Assembly: GCA_905233425.1 (NCBI GenBank)
Contig: CAJOEC010000007.1
Location: forward strand, 1 to 64,000
Reading direction: 5' to 3'
Source of the DNA: an uncultured Prevotella sp.
GTDB lineage: Bacteria > Bacteroidota > Bacteroidia > Bacteroidales > Bacteroidaceae
DNA: 64,000 bases
Position numbers and translations under genes: made by a program. Below the pieces are notes generated by a model, which made no database searches, had not been told where the DNA came from, and worked only from the letters and a program-made list of their open reading frames with translations. This document shows positions 52,090 to 60,881 of the stretch, piece by piece (the stretch's first letter is position 1; every line of letters starts with the position of its first letter).

Positions 52090-52108
52090 GTTGCGACTGA
52101 GTCGCAAC
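52090..52108. repeat. GTTGCGAC...GTCGCAAC hairpin
   Basis: GTTGCGAC-TGA-GTCGCAAC followed by AAAC. A similar word lies at 60794-60812 inside a lipoprotein signal peptide. Confidence 0.5.
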
Positions 52109-52123
52109 AAACCATGAAGCGCG

Positions 52124-53080
52124 ATGAAGGAGGTGACATTCATACGTCAGAACTTGGAGAAGTGGCGCAGCTATGAGAACGTTGCCGAGACACCCTCCAT
52201 ATCGACCCCCGACGAGGTGGCCGAGGCGTACACCGACATCACCACCGACCTGGCTTTCGCCCAGACCCACTACCCAAACTCGCGCATCACACGCTACCTG
52301 AACAACTTAGCAGCAGCGCTGCACAACGAGATTTACCGCAACAAGCGCGAGCGTTGGTCGCGCTTGTTGTCGTTCTGGACAAAGGAGGTGCCCGCCACGA
52401 TGTGGCAGTCGCGCCGCGAACTGCTTATCGCGGTCGTTATTTTCGTGGCCAGCGCCTTGGTGGGCGTAGTGTCGCAACTCCTCGACCCCGATTTCAGCCG
52501 CCTCATTCTGGGCGACCAGTATGTGGAGATGACCCTCGACAACATCGCCGCCGGCGAGCCGATGGATGTTTATGCCAGTACGCCCGAGGACATGATGTTC
52601 GGCATGATTACGCTGAACAACATCTACGTGTCGTTCATTGTCTTCGCCATGGGCATCTTCACCAGCATCGGCACGGGCTTCCAGCTATTCCGCAACGGCG
52701 TGATGGTGGGGGCGTTCCAGACGTTCTTCGCCCAGCACGGTCTGCTGTGGGAGTCGTCGCTGGCCATCTGGCTCCACGGCACCATTGAGATCTCGTCAAT
52801 CGTCGTGGCCGGGGCAGCGGGCATCGCCATGGGCAACGGCTGGCTCTTCCCCGGCACCTACAAGCGGCTGACATCGTTCCGCATGGGCGCACGGCGGGGA
52901 CTGAAGATTGTCGTTGGCACGGTGCCGCTCTTCTGCATCGCCGGATTCATCGAGAGCTTCCTAACTCGGCACACCCATAGTGGCGACGCATGGCGCATAG
53001 CCGTCATACTCCTATCAGCCGCCTTCGTCGTCTACTATTTCGTCATCCTTCCACGGAAAATCGGGGCAAATTCCCATTAA
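52124..53080 (+). CDS. SpoIIM-like (DUF95) integral membrane protein
   Basis: A 318-residue protein. The N-terminal VTFIRQNLEKWRSYE is characteristic of the Bacteroidetes stage II sporulation protein M family, followed by about six membrane helices (from about residue 100). The organism does not need to sporulate; these proteins accompany MoxR ATPase clusters. First of a five-gene run ending in the MoxR gene at 56233. Confidence 0.88.
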   Translation: MKEVTFIRQNLEKWRSYENVAETPSISTPDEVAEAYTDITTDLAFAQTHYPNSRITRYLNNLAAALHNEIYRNKRERWSRLLSFWTKEVPATMWQSRRELLIAVVIFVASALVGVVSQLLDPDFSRLILGDQYVEMTLDNIAAGEPMDVYASTPEDMMFGMITLNNIYVSFIVFAMGIFTSIGTGFQLFRNGVMVGAFQTFFAQHGLLWESSLAIWLHGTIEISSIVVAGAAGIAMGNGWLFPGTYKRLTSFRMGARRGLKIVVGTVPLFCIAGFIESFLTRHTHSGDAWRIAVILLSAAFVVYYFVILPRKIGANSH

Positions 53081-53118
53081 CTCCCCACTAACTCCCATTA
53101 ACTCCCTATTAACTACCA
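53074..53118. repeat. REP-D array (CTCCCATTAA units)
   Basis: Four or five units of ACTCCCATTA/ACTCCCTATTA between the SpoIIM-like and next gene, overlapping the stop codon region. Confidence 0.6.
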
Positions 53119-53126
53119 TCAAACCA

Positions 53127-54071
53127 ATGATTGAACTCTACAAAATCCGCACATTCTCGGAAAAAATCAGCGACACCATAGACTTCATTCGTCAGAACTG
53201 GCGTGCGCTTCTCAAGTACTTAGGCTGCGTCATACTTCCCGCAAGCATAGTGCTGGCATTCTTTTTCAACCATTTCTGGAACGGCTACATGTCGTTTGTG
53301 TCTGACGTGGAAAGAGGAACTTCTGGCGATTTTTCCGATGGCATATCTTTCATGCTGAACTATGTCGCCATGGTTGTCATCTATATGGTGACCTTCGTGT
53401 TCCTCAATGCCATGTTCTATGCCATGGTGCGCGTTTATTACCATCGCGAGAACGGCCTCCAGGGCGTTGTGTACGACGAGCTTCGATCGCCGTTCAAGCT
53501 GTGTCTGAAGCGCATGGCCACTTTGATTGGCCTTGGCTTTCTGCTTGGCATAGTAGTGATAGTCGCGCTTGTTGTCGTGGGCGCTTTGTTTGGCACCATC
53601 AATGCCGCGCTTGTCGTTTTATATGTGCTCCTGTGCGGTGCGGCATTATTCGCTGTCGCCTTCCCGTTGATGTTGATGGCCCCCATCTATATGCTGGAGG
53701 ACAATATCAGCTTCTTTGACGCCTTGGCCAAGGCCATGCGCTTAGGTTTCAAGACTTGGGGCGGCATTTTCGGTATGGCCATTGTCTTAGGACTACTTAT
53801 CAGCGTGCTGCAGATGGTCACCTCGGGGCCATGGTACGTGCTGTTCATCATGAAGACCATCTTCACGCTCTCCAACGACCTCGACGGCTCGTTCACCAAT
53901 TCCTTCATCTTCACGCTGATAACTTATCTTGCCAGCATACTGCAATGCATGGGTATGCTCATATCGACCATCTTCACCGAGGTGGGAATGAACATCCAGT
54001 ACGGCCACGCTGCCGAACTCGTCGATGGCATGGGCACGCAGGAGAAAATCGAGCATTTCGAGGACTTGTAA
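53127..54071 (+). CDS. Polytopic membrane protein of the MoxR cluster
   Basis: A 314-residue protein with about six membrane helices (first near residues 33-50, last near 260-285). The N-terminal RTFSEKISDTIDFIRQNWRALLKYL is a cytoplasmic amphipathic stretch. No enzyme motif is seen. I recognise it only as a usual companion of SpoIIM-like, DUF4129 and MoxR genes; a role in envelope assembly is inference. Confidence 0.72.
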   Translation: MIELYKIRTFSEKISDTIDFIRQNWRALLKYLGCVILPASIVLAFFFNHFWNGYMSFVSDVERGTSGDFSDGISFMLNYVAMVVIYMVTFVFLNAMFYAMVRVYYHRENGLQGVVYDELRSPFKLCLKRMATLIGLGFLLGIVVIVALVVVGALFGTINAALVVLYVLLCGAALFAVAFPLMLMAPIYMLEDNISFFDALAKAMRLGFKTWGGIFGMAIVLGLLISVLQMVTSGPWYVLFIMKTIFTLSNDLDGSFTNSFIFTLITYLASILQCMGMLISTIFTEVGMNIQYGHAAELVDGMGTQEKIEHFEDL

Positions 54072-54114
54072 CTCCCATTAACTCCTGCTAACTACAATAT
54101 CTCCCACTAACTCC
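54070..54114. repeat. REP-D array
   Basis: ACTCCCATTA, ACTCCTGCTA, CTCCCACTAACTCC units between two genes of the MoxR cluster. Confidence 0.55.
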
Positions 54115-54128
54115 TTTCCGCCAAAACG

Positions 54129-54791
54129 ATGTCGCCCGAACTGACCATTGACAGCCTTGAACTTGCCCGCTGGCAAGAGGACCCTCGCTTCGACTACGAC
54201 CGCGAGCTGATGGGTGGCGGACAGAACCTGCTGGATTGGCTTTGGAGCACCTTTTGGGAGTGGATTGACAACACTTTCGACAAGCTGGCAGAGAGCAAGT
54301 CTTTTACCTACGCGCTCATCGTCTGCTGTATCGCCCTTGTGGCATTCATCCTCTGGTGGGTGTTTGAGAAGCACCCCTCGCTGTTCATGCGCAACGACGA
54401 TAACGGCTCGCTCGACTATGACACGCAGCAGGACACCATCTACGGCGTGGACTTCGACACGGCCATCGACGATGCCGTCGCCCACGGCGACTACCGCCAG
54501 GCCGTGCGACTGGTCTACTTGCAGACGCTGAAGAAACTGAGTGACGAGGGCCGCATTGACTGGCAGCCGTCGAAGACCCCCATGCAGTATATGCGGCAGA
54601 TGGACAGCCAGCCATTCTGCGGCCTTTCCCGCCATTTCATCCGCGTCCGTTACGGAAACTTCGAGGCCACCGAACAGCTCTTCCACGAGATGAAGGGATT
54701 ACAGGCAGCGACCGAACAGTCCGCAGAGTCCGAACAAGTACGCCGTAGTCCCCTGCAAGGCACGTCTCAGGAGAAAGGAGGTGAGCAATGA
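54129..54791 (+). CDS. DUF4129-like membrane protein
   Basis: A 220-residue protein with one membrane helix (FTYALIVCCIALVAFILWWVF, about 59-79) and a C-terminal cytoplasmic part with DFDTAIDDAVAHGDYRQAVRLVYLQTLKKLSDEGRIDW, the DUF4129 pattern. Overlaps the next gene by 4 nt (ATGA). Part of the MoxR-linked cluster. Confidence 0.8.
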   Translation: MSPELTIDSLELARWQEDPRFDYDRELMGGGQNLLDWLWSTFWEWIDNTFDKLAESKSFTYALIVCCIALVAFILWWVFEKHPSLFMRNDDNGSLDYDTQQDTIYGVDFDTAIDDAVAHGDYRQAVRLVYLQTLKKLSDEGRIDWQPSKTPMQYMRQMDSQPFCGLSRHFIRVRYGNFEATEQLFHEMKGLQAATEQSAESEQVRRSPLQGTSQEKGGEQ

Positions 54792-56179
54792 AAGGCCGCA
54801 CAAAGTTCATCCTCGCCGTTGCGTTGCTCTTCGTCGTGTTTCTCGTCGCCGAGTACCGTATGCCCCGCAAATTCGACTGGAAGCCCACCTTCGCCCACAC
54901 CGACCCGCAGCCCTTCGGTTGCATGGTCTTCGACAGCGTCCTCTTCGCAACCATGCCCATGGGCTACACCGTTGAGCGCCGCACACTTTGGCAGATGGAG
55001 CACGACACCGTGGCCACCGCCAAGAGGGCCTTTCTCATAATCGCCAATGAAGACATCGACGCCATCATCCCCACCGCCCTGCGCATGGCAAAACAGGGCA
55101 ACACCATCATCGTGGCTACCATCTACATCCATGAATGGACCGACACGTTAGGGATAGACTTCAGATACAACGGCAGTTTCAACATCTCTTCCATCTCGGG
55201 CAAAGCAGCGAAGAAAGGGCATCTCCGCTGGGAGAACGACACCCTCTCACATCGAGGCGAGGAACCAGTGGAATTGCCCGTCTACGACCTGATGGTAGAG
55301 CGTGGCCTCGACATTCCAGACAGCGTGAAGCATACCGTCCTCGCCTCATACATGCCTCCTGACGATGACGACTCCGAGTTCTCCTCTGCGTCCTATTTGC
55401 CACCTGTGGCCGCAGCCTTCCCCATGGGCGAGGGCGAGCTGATACTTGTCTCCGCCCCGCTGCTGCTCACTAACTACATGATGGTCAGTGGCGACGGCCA
55501 CAAGTTCATCGCTCACCTCATGGACCGGGTGAAGCATCTGCCTGTAGTGCGTACAGAGAGCTACATGAGCGCCACGGCACAGACGGAGCAGTCGCCGCTC
55601 TACGTGCTTTTGCGCGAGGCGCCGTTGCGCTGGGCCGTCTACCTTGCCGCCATCACCCTGCTGCTCTTCTGCATCTTCACCGCCCGTCGCCGCCAGCGGG
55701 CCATCCCCGTCATAACGAAGCCCCGCAACGGCAACCTGGAGTTCGTAAAACTCATTGGCACCCTCGCGTGGCAGCAGCACGACAATGCCTCACTTCTCGC
55801 CCGCAAGCTCACATACACCGCCGAAGAGCTGCGCCGACAGACGGGGATAGACATTGGGGCTACTGGGACTAATGGGACCCATGAGCCCTATGGGACTTAT
55901 AAGTCCTATGAGACTTATAAGTCCTATGAGACCCATAAGTCCTATGAGACCCATAAGTCCTATAAGACCCATGGGACTTATAAGCCCTATAAGTCCTATG
56001 AGACCTATGGGGTGGGGGCCTCTGTGCTTCAGCAGTTAGCAGCCCAGACTGGGCGCGACCCTGAGGAGCTGCGCCTCCTGCTCAAAAACATCCACGATGC
56101 CGCCAACGGACTCTCGCCCCTCAGCGACGAACAACTGAAAGTATTTATCGACGAACTTGACAATCTCATAAAGCCATAA
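54788..56179 (+). CDS. DUF4350-like membrane protein with REP-B insertion
   Basis: A 463-residue protein. An N-terminal helix (FILAVALLFVVFLVAEYRMP), a DUF4350-like GATase-type domain (about 30-240, with FLIIANEDIDAI and GEGELILVSAPLLLTNYMMV), a second helix near 285 (LAAITLLLFCIFTARR) and a cytoplasmic C-terminal part. Residues about 353-407 are a KSYETYKSYETHKSYETH array coded by REP-B, dividing the C-terminal segment between LRRQTGIDIG and VLQQLAAQTGRDPEEL. The flanks read on in frame, so the gene is still open. Confidence 0.8.
   Translation: MKGRTKFILAVALLFVVFLVAEYRMPRKFDWKPTFAHTDPQPFGCMVFDSVLFATMPMGYTVERRTLWQMEHDTVATAKRAFLIIANEDIDAIIPTALRMAKQGNTIIVATIYIHEWTDTLGIDFRYNGSFNISSISGKAAKKGHLRWENDTLSHRGEEPVELPVYDLMVERGLDIPDSVKHTVLASYMPPDDDDSEFSSASYLPPVAAAFPMGEGELILVSAPLLLTNYMMVSGDGHKFIAHLMDRVKHLPVVRTESYMSATAQTEQSPLYVLLREAPLRWAVYLAAITLLLFCIFTARRRQRAIPVITKPRNGNLEFVKLIGTLAWQQHDNASLLARKLTYTAEELRRQTGIDIGATGTNGTHEPYGTYKSYETYKSYETHKSYETHKSYKTHGTYKPYKSYETYGVGASVLQQLAAQTGRDPEELRLLLKNIHDAANGLSPLSDEQLKVFIDELDNLIKP
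55846..56010. repeat. REP-B array in frame inside the DUF4350-like gene
   Basis: About eighteen nonamers (ACTTATAAGTCCTATGAG) translated as THKSYE/TYKSYE units. Confidence 0.8.
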
Positions 56180-56212
56180 AACAATCTCATTAAACCAATA
56201 AAGCCTATATAA
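56164..56212. repeat. Short degenerate REP-B run
   Basis: CTCATAAAGCC and related units between the DUF4350-like and MoxR genes, overlapping the end of the former. Confidence 0.4.
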
Positions 56213-56232
56213 CTCCCAACAACGAAACAATC

Positions 56233-57198
56233 ATGGAAGACTCCAGAACCGACCTCACCCTTTTCGCCGACCGCGTATCGCTCCTTCGTCGGCAAATCTC
56301 AGAAATCATTGTTGGCCAGCAGGAGAATATCGACCTGCTGCTCACCTCAGTCCTCGCCGGCGGCCATGTGCTCATCGAGGGTGTCCCCGGCGTCGCCAAG
56401 ACGCTGATGGCACGCCTCCTCGCCCGCCTCATCGACGCCCGCTTCAGCCGCGTGCAGTTCACCCCCGACCTCATGCCCTCCGACGTATTAGGCACCAACG
56501 TGTTCAACATGAAGACCCAGGACTTCGACTTCCATCCCGGCCCCGTCTTCGCCGACATCGTCCTCGTCGACGAGATAAACCGCGCCCCGGCCAAGACCCA
56601 GGCCGCCCTCTTCGAGGTGATGGAGGAACGCCAGGTGACCATCGACGGCATCACCCACCGCATGGACCAGCTCTACACCATCCTGGCCACACAGAACCCC
56701 GTGGAGCAGGAGGGCACATACAAACTGCCCGAGGCACAGACCGACCGCTTCATGATGAAAGTCGTGGTGGGCTACCCCACACCCGACGAAGAGGTGGACA
56801 TACTGCGCCGCCACCACGAGAATGCACGCCTCAAGGCCCTCGACAACATCGAGCCTGTCATCACCAAGGACGAGCTGTTGCAGATGCGCCAGACGCTGCA
56901 GCAGGTGTTTGTCGACGAGGCCCTGTTGCGCTATATCGCCGCCATCATTCTGCAGACACGCCAGAGCAAGGCCATCTTCCTCGGAGCCTCGCCACGAGCA
57001 TCGGTGGCATTGCTACAGGCCGCGAAGGCATACGCCCTGCTGCAGGGCCGCGACTTCATCACCCCCGACGACGTGCGACTGCTCGCCCCCAGCATCCTGC
57101 AGCACCGCATACAGCTCACCGCAGAGGCCGAGATGGAGGGAATAACACCCCAGAAAGCCATCGGCAGGCTGATAGAGAAGGTGGAGGTGCCGAAATGA
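56233..57198 (+). CDS. MoxR family AAA+ ATPase
   Basis: A 321-residue AAA+ chaperone-type ATPase. Walker A GVPGVAKT (near 55), Walker B VLVDEINRAPAKTQ (near 112), LATQNPVEQEGTY sensor 1, and the C-terminal lid with FLGASPRASVALLQAAKA. MoxR proteins help assemble or insert cofactors into von Willebrand-type partners. In relatives a DUF58 gene follows; here a terminator and trxA on the other strand follow, so the DUF58 gene is not at this site. Confidence 0.93.
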   Translation: MEDSRTDLTLFADRVSLLRRQISEIIVGQQENIDLLLTSVLAGGHVLIEGVPGVAKTLMARLLARLIDARFSRVQFTPDLMPSDVLGTNVFNMKTQDFDFHPGPVFADIVLVDEINRAPAKTQAALFEVMEERQVTIDGITHRMDQLYTILATQNPVEQEGTYKLPEAQTDRFMMKVVVGYPTPDEEVDILRRHHENARLKALDNIEPVITKDELLQMRQTLQQVFVDEALLRYIAAIILQTRQSKAIFLGASPRASVALLQAAKAYALLQGRDFITPDDVRLLAPSILQHRIQLTAEAEMEGITPQKAIGRLIEKVEVPK

Positions 57199-57218
57199 CA
57201 TCATCAGCCCCCTATATG

Positions 57219-57256
57219 TTTCACGCCCGCCATCCAATCGGATGACGGGCGTGAAA
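57219..57256 (+). terminator. Terminator after the MoxR gene
   Basis: TTTCACGCCCG (57219-57229) pairs with CGGGCGTGAAA (57246-57256), extended by CATCC/GGAT. A moderate T-rich tail (CTTTCTTGTCT) follows. Confidence 0.6.
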
Positions 57257-57278
57257 CTTTCTTGTCTCTTGGGCGCGC

Positions 57279-57390
57279 TGCTGATAAGTCCTATAAGACT
57301 TATAAGTCTCATAAGTCCTATAAGTCTCATAAGTCCTATAAGTCTCATAAGTCCTATAAGACCCATAGGTCTCATAAGACCTATATGCCC
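57279..57390. repeat. REP-B array between MoxR and trxA
   Basis: About twelve nonamers TCCTATAAG/TCTCATAAG. It is downstream of the converging trxA gene. Confidence 0.8.
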
Positions 57391-57402
57391 CATCACCGAG
57401 GG

Positions 57403-57717
57403 CTACAGCAATGCCTCGAATTTCTCCTCGAACTTCTGCTTGGACATAGCGCCGACGAGCTTGTCGACGACGTTGCCGCCCTTGAAGAAGAGCACAGTGG
57501 GGATGTTGCGTATGCCGAACTCGGCGGCAAGCTCCTCGTTCTCCTCGACATCGCATTTGCCCACAGCAATGCGGCCGTCGTATTTCACGGCCAGTTCGGC
57601 AATGATAGGGGCGACCATGCGGCACGGACCGCACCATGTTGCCCAGAAATCGACCACCAAAGGCAGGGAGCCGCCCTTCAGCTGCTCAAAATTCTCGCTT
57701 GTGATTTGTATTTCCAT
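57403..57717 (-). CDS. trxA: Thioredoxin
   Basis: A 104-residue thioredoxin. Active site WCGPC (Cys29 and Cys32) in FWATWCGPCRMVAPI and the cis-Pro in IRNIPTVLFFKGG. Reduces protein disulphides in the cytoplasm. It lies 22 nt after the sugar-nucleotide dehydratase gene on the minus strand. Confidence 0.96.
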   Translation of the reverse strand: MEIQITSENFEQLKGGSLPLVVDFWATWCGPCRMVAPIIAELAVKYDGRIAVGKCDVEENEELAAEFGIRNIPTVLFFKGGNVVDKLVGAMSKQKFEEKFEALL

Positions 57718-57739
57718 AGTTGTCCAGTCTTTTTTAGGG

Positions 57740-59674
57740 TTATTTGTCTTTTTTGTCTAACTTGCTGTATATGGAATTGTTGCTGAGGAACTCCGGCACA
57801 ATGGCCTTCATCTTGGCCACCGTCTCCATGTCGGCGAAGTGCTTGCCAATCTCGTAGAGTTCATCGATGTCACGGCATGCGTCGGCATATTCATACTCGC
57901 GCACCGTGGCAATGCGTATCTTCTTGTGGAACGACGGCTTGGTGGTCTCCTCCTCGTTGAGCACCTCCTCATAGAGCTTCTCGCCCGGCCGCAGGCCTGT
58001 GAACTTGATCTCCACGTCCTTTGCCCCGCTGAGCATGATCATGCGCCGTGCCAGGTCGGCAATCTTCACCGGCTGACCCATGTCGAAGACGAAGATCTCG
58101 CCTCCGTTGCCCCTTGTCCCCGCTTCAAGCACAAGTTTGCAGGCTTCGGGTATGAGCATGAAATAGCGTATGATGTTGGGGTCGGTGACGGTGATGGGGC
58201 CGCCGTTCTTTATCTGCTCCTTGAAGAGGGGGATGACGGAGCCGTTGCTGCCCAGCACGTTGCCGAAGCGGGTGGTGACAAACTGCGTCTGGCCCTTTAT
58301 CTTGCCGTCCTTGATGGCCTTGTCGAGGCTCTGCACATAGATTTCGCAGATGCGCTTCGAGCATCCCATGACGTTTGTTGGGTTCACGGCCTTGTCGGTC
58401 GAGATCATCACGAATTTCTTTGCCCCGTATTTCACCGCCATGTCGGCAATGATACGCGTTCCGATGACGTTGTTCCTCACGCTCTCGCTGGGGTTGTCCT
58501 CCATCATGGGCACATGCTTGTAGGCAGCGGCGTGGAACACGTAGTCGGGCTTGTAGATGCTGAAGAGCGTCTCCATGTAGTCACGCTCGCAGATGCTTGC
58601 CACAATGGCGTGTGCCTTTACCTTCGGCCATTCCTTGGCCATCATCAGGCGGATGTCGTGCTGGGGCGTCTCGGCCTGGTCGATGAGCACCAGCTCCGAC
58701 GGGCCGCAGGCGGCCACCTGGCGGACAATCTCGCTGCCAATGCTTCCAGCCGAGCCAGTAACCATGATGCACTTGCCGTGGAGCTGCTTGGCAACAGCCT
58801 TCATGTCCACCTGAATCTCGTCACGCGGCAGAAGATCCTCGATGCTTATCTCGCGCAGATGTGAAGTGCTGAAATACTGGATGTCGTCATCTTCGCCGAT
58901 TTCCTTGGCCTCAGGGGTGACATAAATCTTCACCCCGGCCTTTATCAGCTCGTCCTGCAGCTTCTGCTTTCTGCGGAACTCCTCAAGACGGTGTGGCGAG
59001 ACGATGAGCGCCTCGACACGGGCAGCCTTTATATGGTCTATCAGCTTGTCGTCGGCAATATGCACCTTCCTCCCCATGAGCACGTGGCCGTCCATCTCCT
59101 TCTCAACGGTGGCAAAGCCTTTCAGGAGGAAGCGCATGGGCTTTTCGTTGCGTATGTGCTTGGCAATGGCGATGCCGTCGTTCTTCACGCCGAAGATGTA
59201 GGTGCGCTTCGCTCGCTGGCTGGCGAAAAGTATGTCGTAGAGGAACTTGACACCAATCCGCAGAATCCACAGGAAGAGGGTGCCGGCAATGAACGAGGCC
59301 AGAATCTGCCGCCCGGTGACAAACAGCATGAATTTGACATGCAGCATGGCCATCAGACGATAGAATAAGTAAGACAGGAACGTGCCTAAGATCATGGCAT
59401 AGCCAACGCGCTGCAGGTCGACAAACGACGAATAGCGCAGGATGCCCGAATAGGTTCGGAAAATACGGAACGCAATGTTGTAGAAAACGAGGAATACGAG
59501 AATGTTGAGCGACAGATATCCGATGTTTGCCAGCGAGCGCACATGTATGTCGAAAAACATGTGCATGAAAACGTAGGTGGCATAGACTATTATGTTGTCT
59601 ATCAGCAATACACTCCATAGAGGCAAAGCGCTCCTGCGAAAATACCAGTTCGCTATTTTGTTGAAATAACTCAT
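57740..59674 (-). CDS. Membrane-bound NDP-sugar 4,6-dehydratase (CapD/WbpM/PglF-like)
   Basis: A 644-residue protein. Four N-terminal membrane helices (to about 130), a CoA-binding-like Rossmann region (about 150-270) and a C-terminal SDR domain starting at MVTGSAGSIGSEIVRQ (NAD-binding). STDKAVNPTNVMGCSKR carries the dehydratase Ser/Asp/Lys set. It makes UDP-4-keto-6-deoxy-GlcNAc-type sugars for capsule or surface polysaccharide. The minus-strand TAATTTTG at 59734-59741 is a likely promoter. It is not in a visible polysaccharide cluster. Confidence 0.92.
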   Translation of the reverse strand: MSYFNKIANWYFRRSALPLWSVLLIDNIIVYATYVFMHMFFDIHVRSLANIGYLSLNILVFLVFYNIAFRIFRTYSGILRYSSFVDLQRVGYAMILGTFLSYLFYRLMAMLHVKFMLFVTGRQILASFIAGTLFLWILRIGVKFLYDILFASQRAKRTYIFGVKNDGIAIAKHIRNEKPMRFLLKGFATVEKEMDGHVLMGRKVHIADDKLIDHIKAARVEALIVSPHRLEEFRRKQKLQDELIKAGVKIYVTPEAKEIGEDDDIQYFSTSHLREISIEDLLPRDEIQVDMKAVAKQLHGKCIMVTGSAGSIGSEIVRQVAACGPSELVLIDQAETPQHDIRLMMAKEWPKVKAHAIVASICERDYMETLFSIYKPDYVFHAAAYKHVPMMEDNPSESVRNNVIGTRIIADMAVKYGAKKFVMISTDKAVNPTNVMGCSKRICEIYVQSLDKAIKDGKIKGQTQFVTTRFGNVLGSNGSVIPLFKEQIKNGGPITVTDPNIIRYFMLIPEACKLVLEAGTRGNGGEIFVFDMGQPVKIADLARRMIMLSGAKDVEIKFTGLRPGEKLYEEVLNEEETTKPSFHKKIRIATVREYEYADACRDIDELYEIGKHFADMETVAKMKAIVPEFLSNNSIYSKLDKKDK

Positions 59675-59733
59675 GAGATTATGCCTATGGTGTAAATCAA
59701 GTCTGGTTTATTAATTCTATTAATAATAGAATG

Positions 59734-59741
59734 CAAAATTA
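59734..59741 (-). promoter_or_regulatory. Promoter of the dehydratase gene
   Basis: Minus-strand TAATTTTG, about 60 nt upstream of the ATG. A 20-odd-nt T-run on the plus strand (about 59765-59783) lies further upstream and could be a terminator tail or slippage-prone tract. Confidence 0.5.
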
Positions 59742-59910
59742 CACAATTTATTATTAACAGAATACTTTTTTTTTTTTTTTTTTATATATCGCCCCAATTT
59801 TATAGAAATTTACAACCTGAAGCTGTCAGTGCACGCGCCTCTCGAGGAAACCGAAGTAGCTCGAATCAATCTGGTCAATCGTTACTGACCAGTAGTCTTG
59901 CTTGTCGCGG

Positions 59911-60420
59911 CTAAGAGTTTTCTGCCATGTAGATTTTGGCGTACTCCACGTAGTGGGCGGCGTTGTCGGTCTGGCCGGGGCGGGTGGGTTTGAGGTGTTT
60001 GGCGGGTACACCGCCCCAGATCTCGTGGGCGCCGACCTTGGTGTTCTGGAGGACGAGGGCACCGGCGGCGACGATGGCACCCTCGCCAATCTCGCAGCCG
60101 TCGAGGAGCGTGGCTCCCATGCCTATGAGAGCACCGTCGTGGATGGTGCAGGCGTGGACGGTGACGTTGTGGCCTATGGTCACGTCGCTGCCGATGTGGG
60201 TGGGGCCGGTGTCGTGGGTGACGTGGACGCAGGAACCGTCCTGAACGTTGGTGCGGTCGCCGATGGTGATAGGGGCCACGTCGCCGCGCACCACGGCGTT
60301 GAACCACACAGAGCAGTTGTCACCCATGGTGACATCGCCCACGATAGTTGCGTTTTCGCTGAAATAGCAGTCGCGGCCCCAGCGGGGCGACATGCCTTTG
60401 TAAGATTTGATTAATGCCAT
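59911..60420 (-). CDS. Gamma-type carbonic anhydrase family protein
   Basis: A 169-residue left-handed beta-helix protein. SENATIVGDVTMGDNCSVWFNAVVRGD and VHVTHDTGPTHIGSDVTIGHNVTVHACTI supply the three zinc His positions seen in the family. Probably trimeric. It may hydrate CO2 or bind another ligand; activity is uncertain in this group. It follows the lipoprotein gene by 6 nt on the minus strand, in a run with der. Confidence 0.88.
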   Translation of the reverse strand: MALIKSYKGMSPRWGRDCYFSENATIVGDVTMGDNCSVWFNAVVRGDVAPITIGDRTNVQDGSCVHVTHDTGPTHIGSDVTIGHNVTVHACTIHDGALIGMGATLLDGCEIGEGAIVAAGALVLQNTKVGAHEIWGGVPAKHLKPTRPGQTDNAAHYVEYAKIYMAENS

Positions 60421-60426
60421 TTTTAA

Positions 60427-60861
60427 TTATTTTATTTTCCACTGGCCATCGGGCGAGCAGACCATGGGGACAACGATTTCCTCTTGCGAGCCGTTGCCGT
60501 AGTTGAGGAGCATGAACACCTGCATGATGTTCATCGTGGTGTCCATCTGCGCCCTTATGGCGGTTGCCTGCCTGATGCCCCTGTGCATGTGTTCCTCGGA
60601 GTCGATGTATTGCCGGTAGATGCCTATCATCTGCTGCCGGTAGTCCTCGGGCAGACTGTCCATGCCTTGTCGAAAGGCCAGAAAACCGTCGTAGTCGCCT
60701 GAGAGCAGACGGTCGTAGCAGGCCTGGGCCACGGCCATGGCCTCGGCTTGTGCCACCTCCTCGGGGGAGAGACTGCTGGAACAAGAAGATATTGTTGCGA
60801 CAAAGCCGCAACCTACACATAACGCTGCAAGTTTATGCCTGACAATCTTAATTGACATCAT
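60427..60861 (-). CDS. Small lipoprotein, unknown function
   Basis: A 144-residue lipoprotein. The signal peptide runs to ATISSC near residue 27. The core of the signal (VGCGFVATI) is coded by a GTTGCG...CGCAAC repeat (60794-60812). The mature part has an acidic helix (LSPEEVAQAEAMAVAQACYDRLLSGDYDGF) and a C-terminal strand (EEIVVPMVCSPDGQWKIK) like DUF4878-type proteins; I do not assign it firmly. Confidence 0.7.
   Translation of the reverse strand: MMSIKIVRHKLAALCVGCGFVATISSCSSSLSPEEVAQAEAMAVAQACYDRLLSGDYDGFLAFRQGMDSLPEDYRQQMIGIYRQYIDSEEHMHRGIRQATAIRAQMDTTMNIMQVFMLLNYGNGSQEEIVVPMVCSPDGQWKIK
60794..60812. repeat. GTTGCGACAAAGCCGCAAC repeat inside a signal peptide
   Basis: Short hairpin word, related to 52090-52108, read in frame by the lipoprotein gene. 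Confidence 0.45.
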
Positions 60862-60881
60862 CTCTAAGTTTCAATGTTCAA

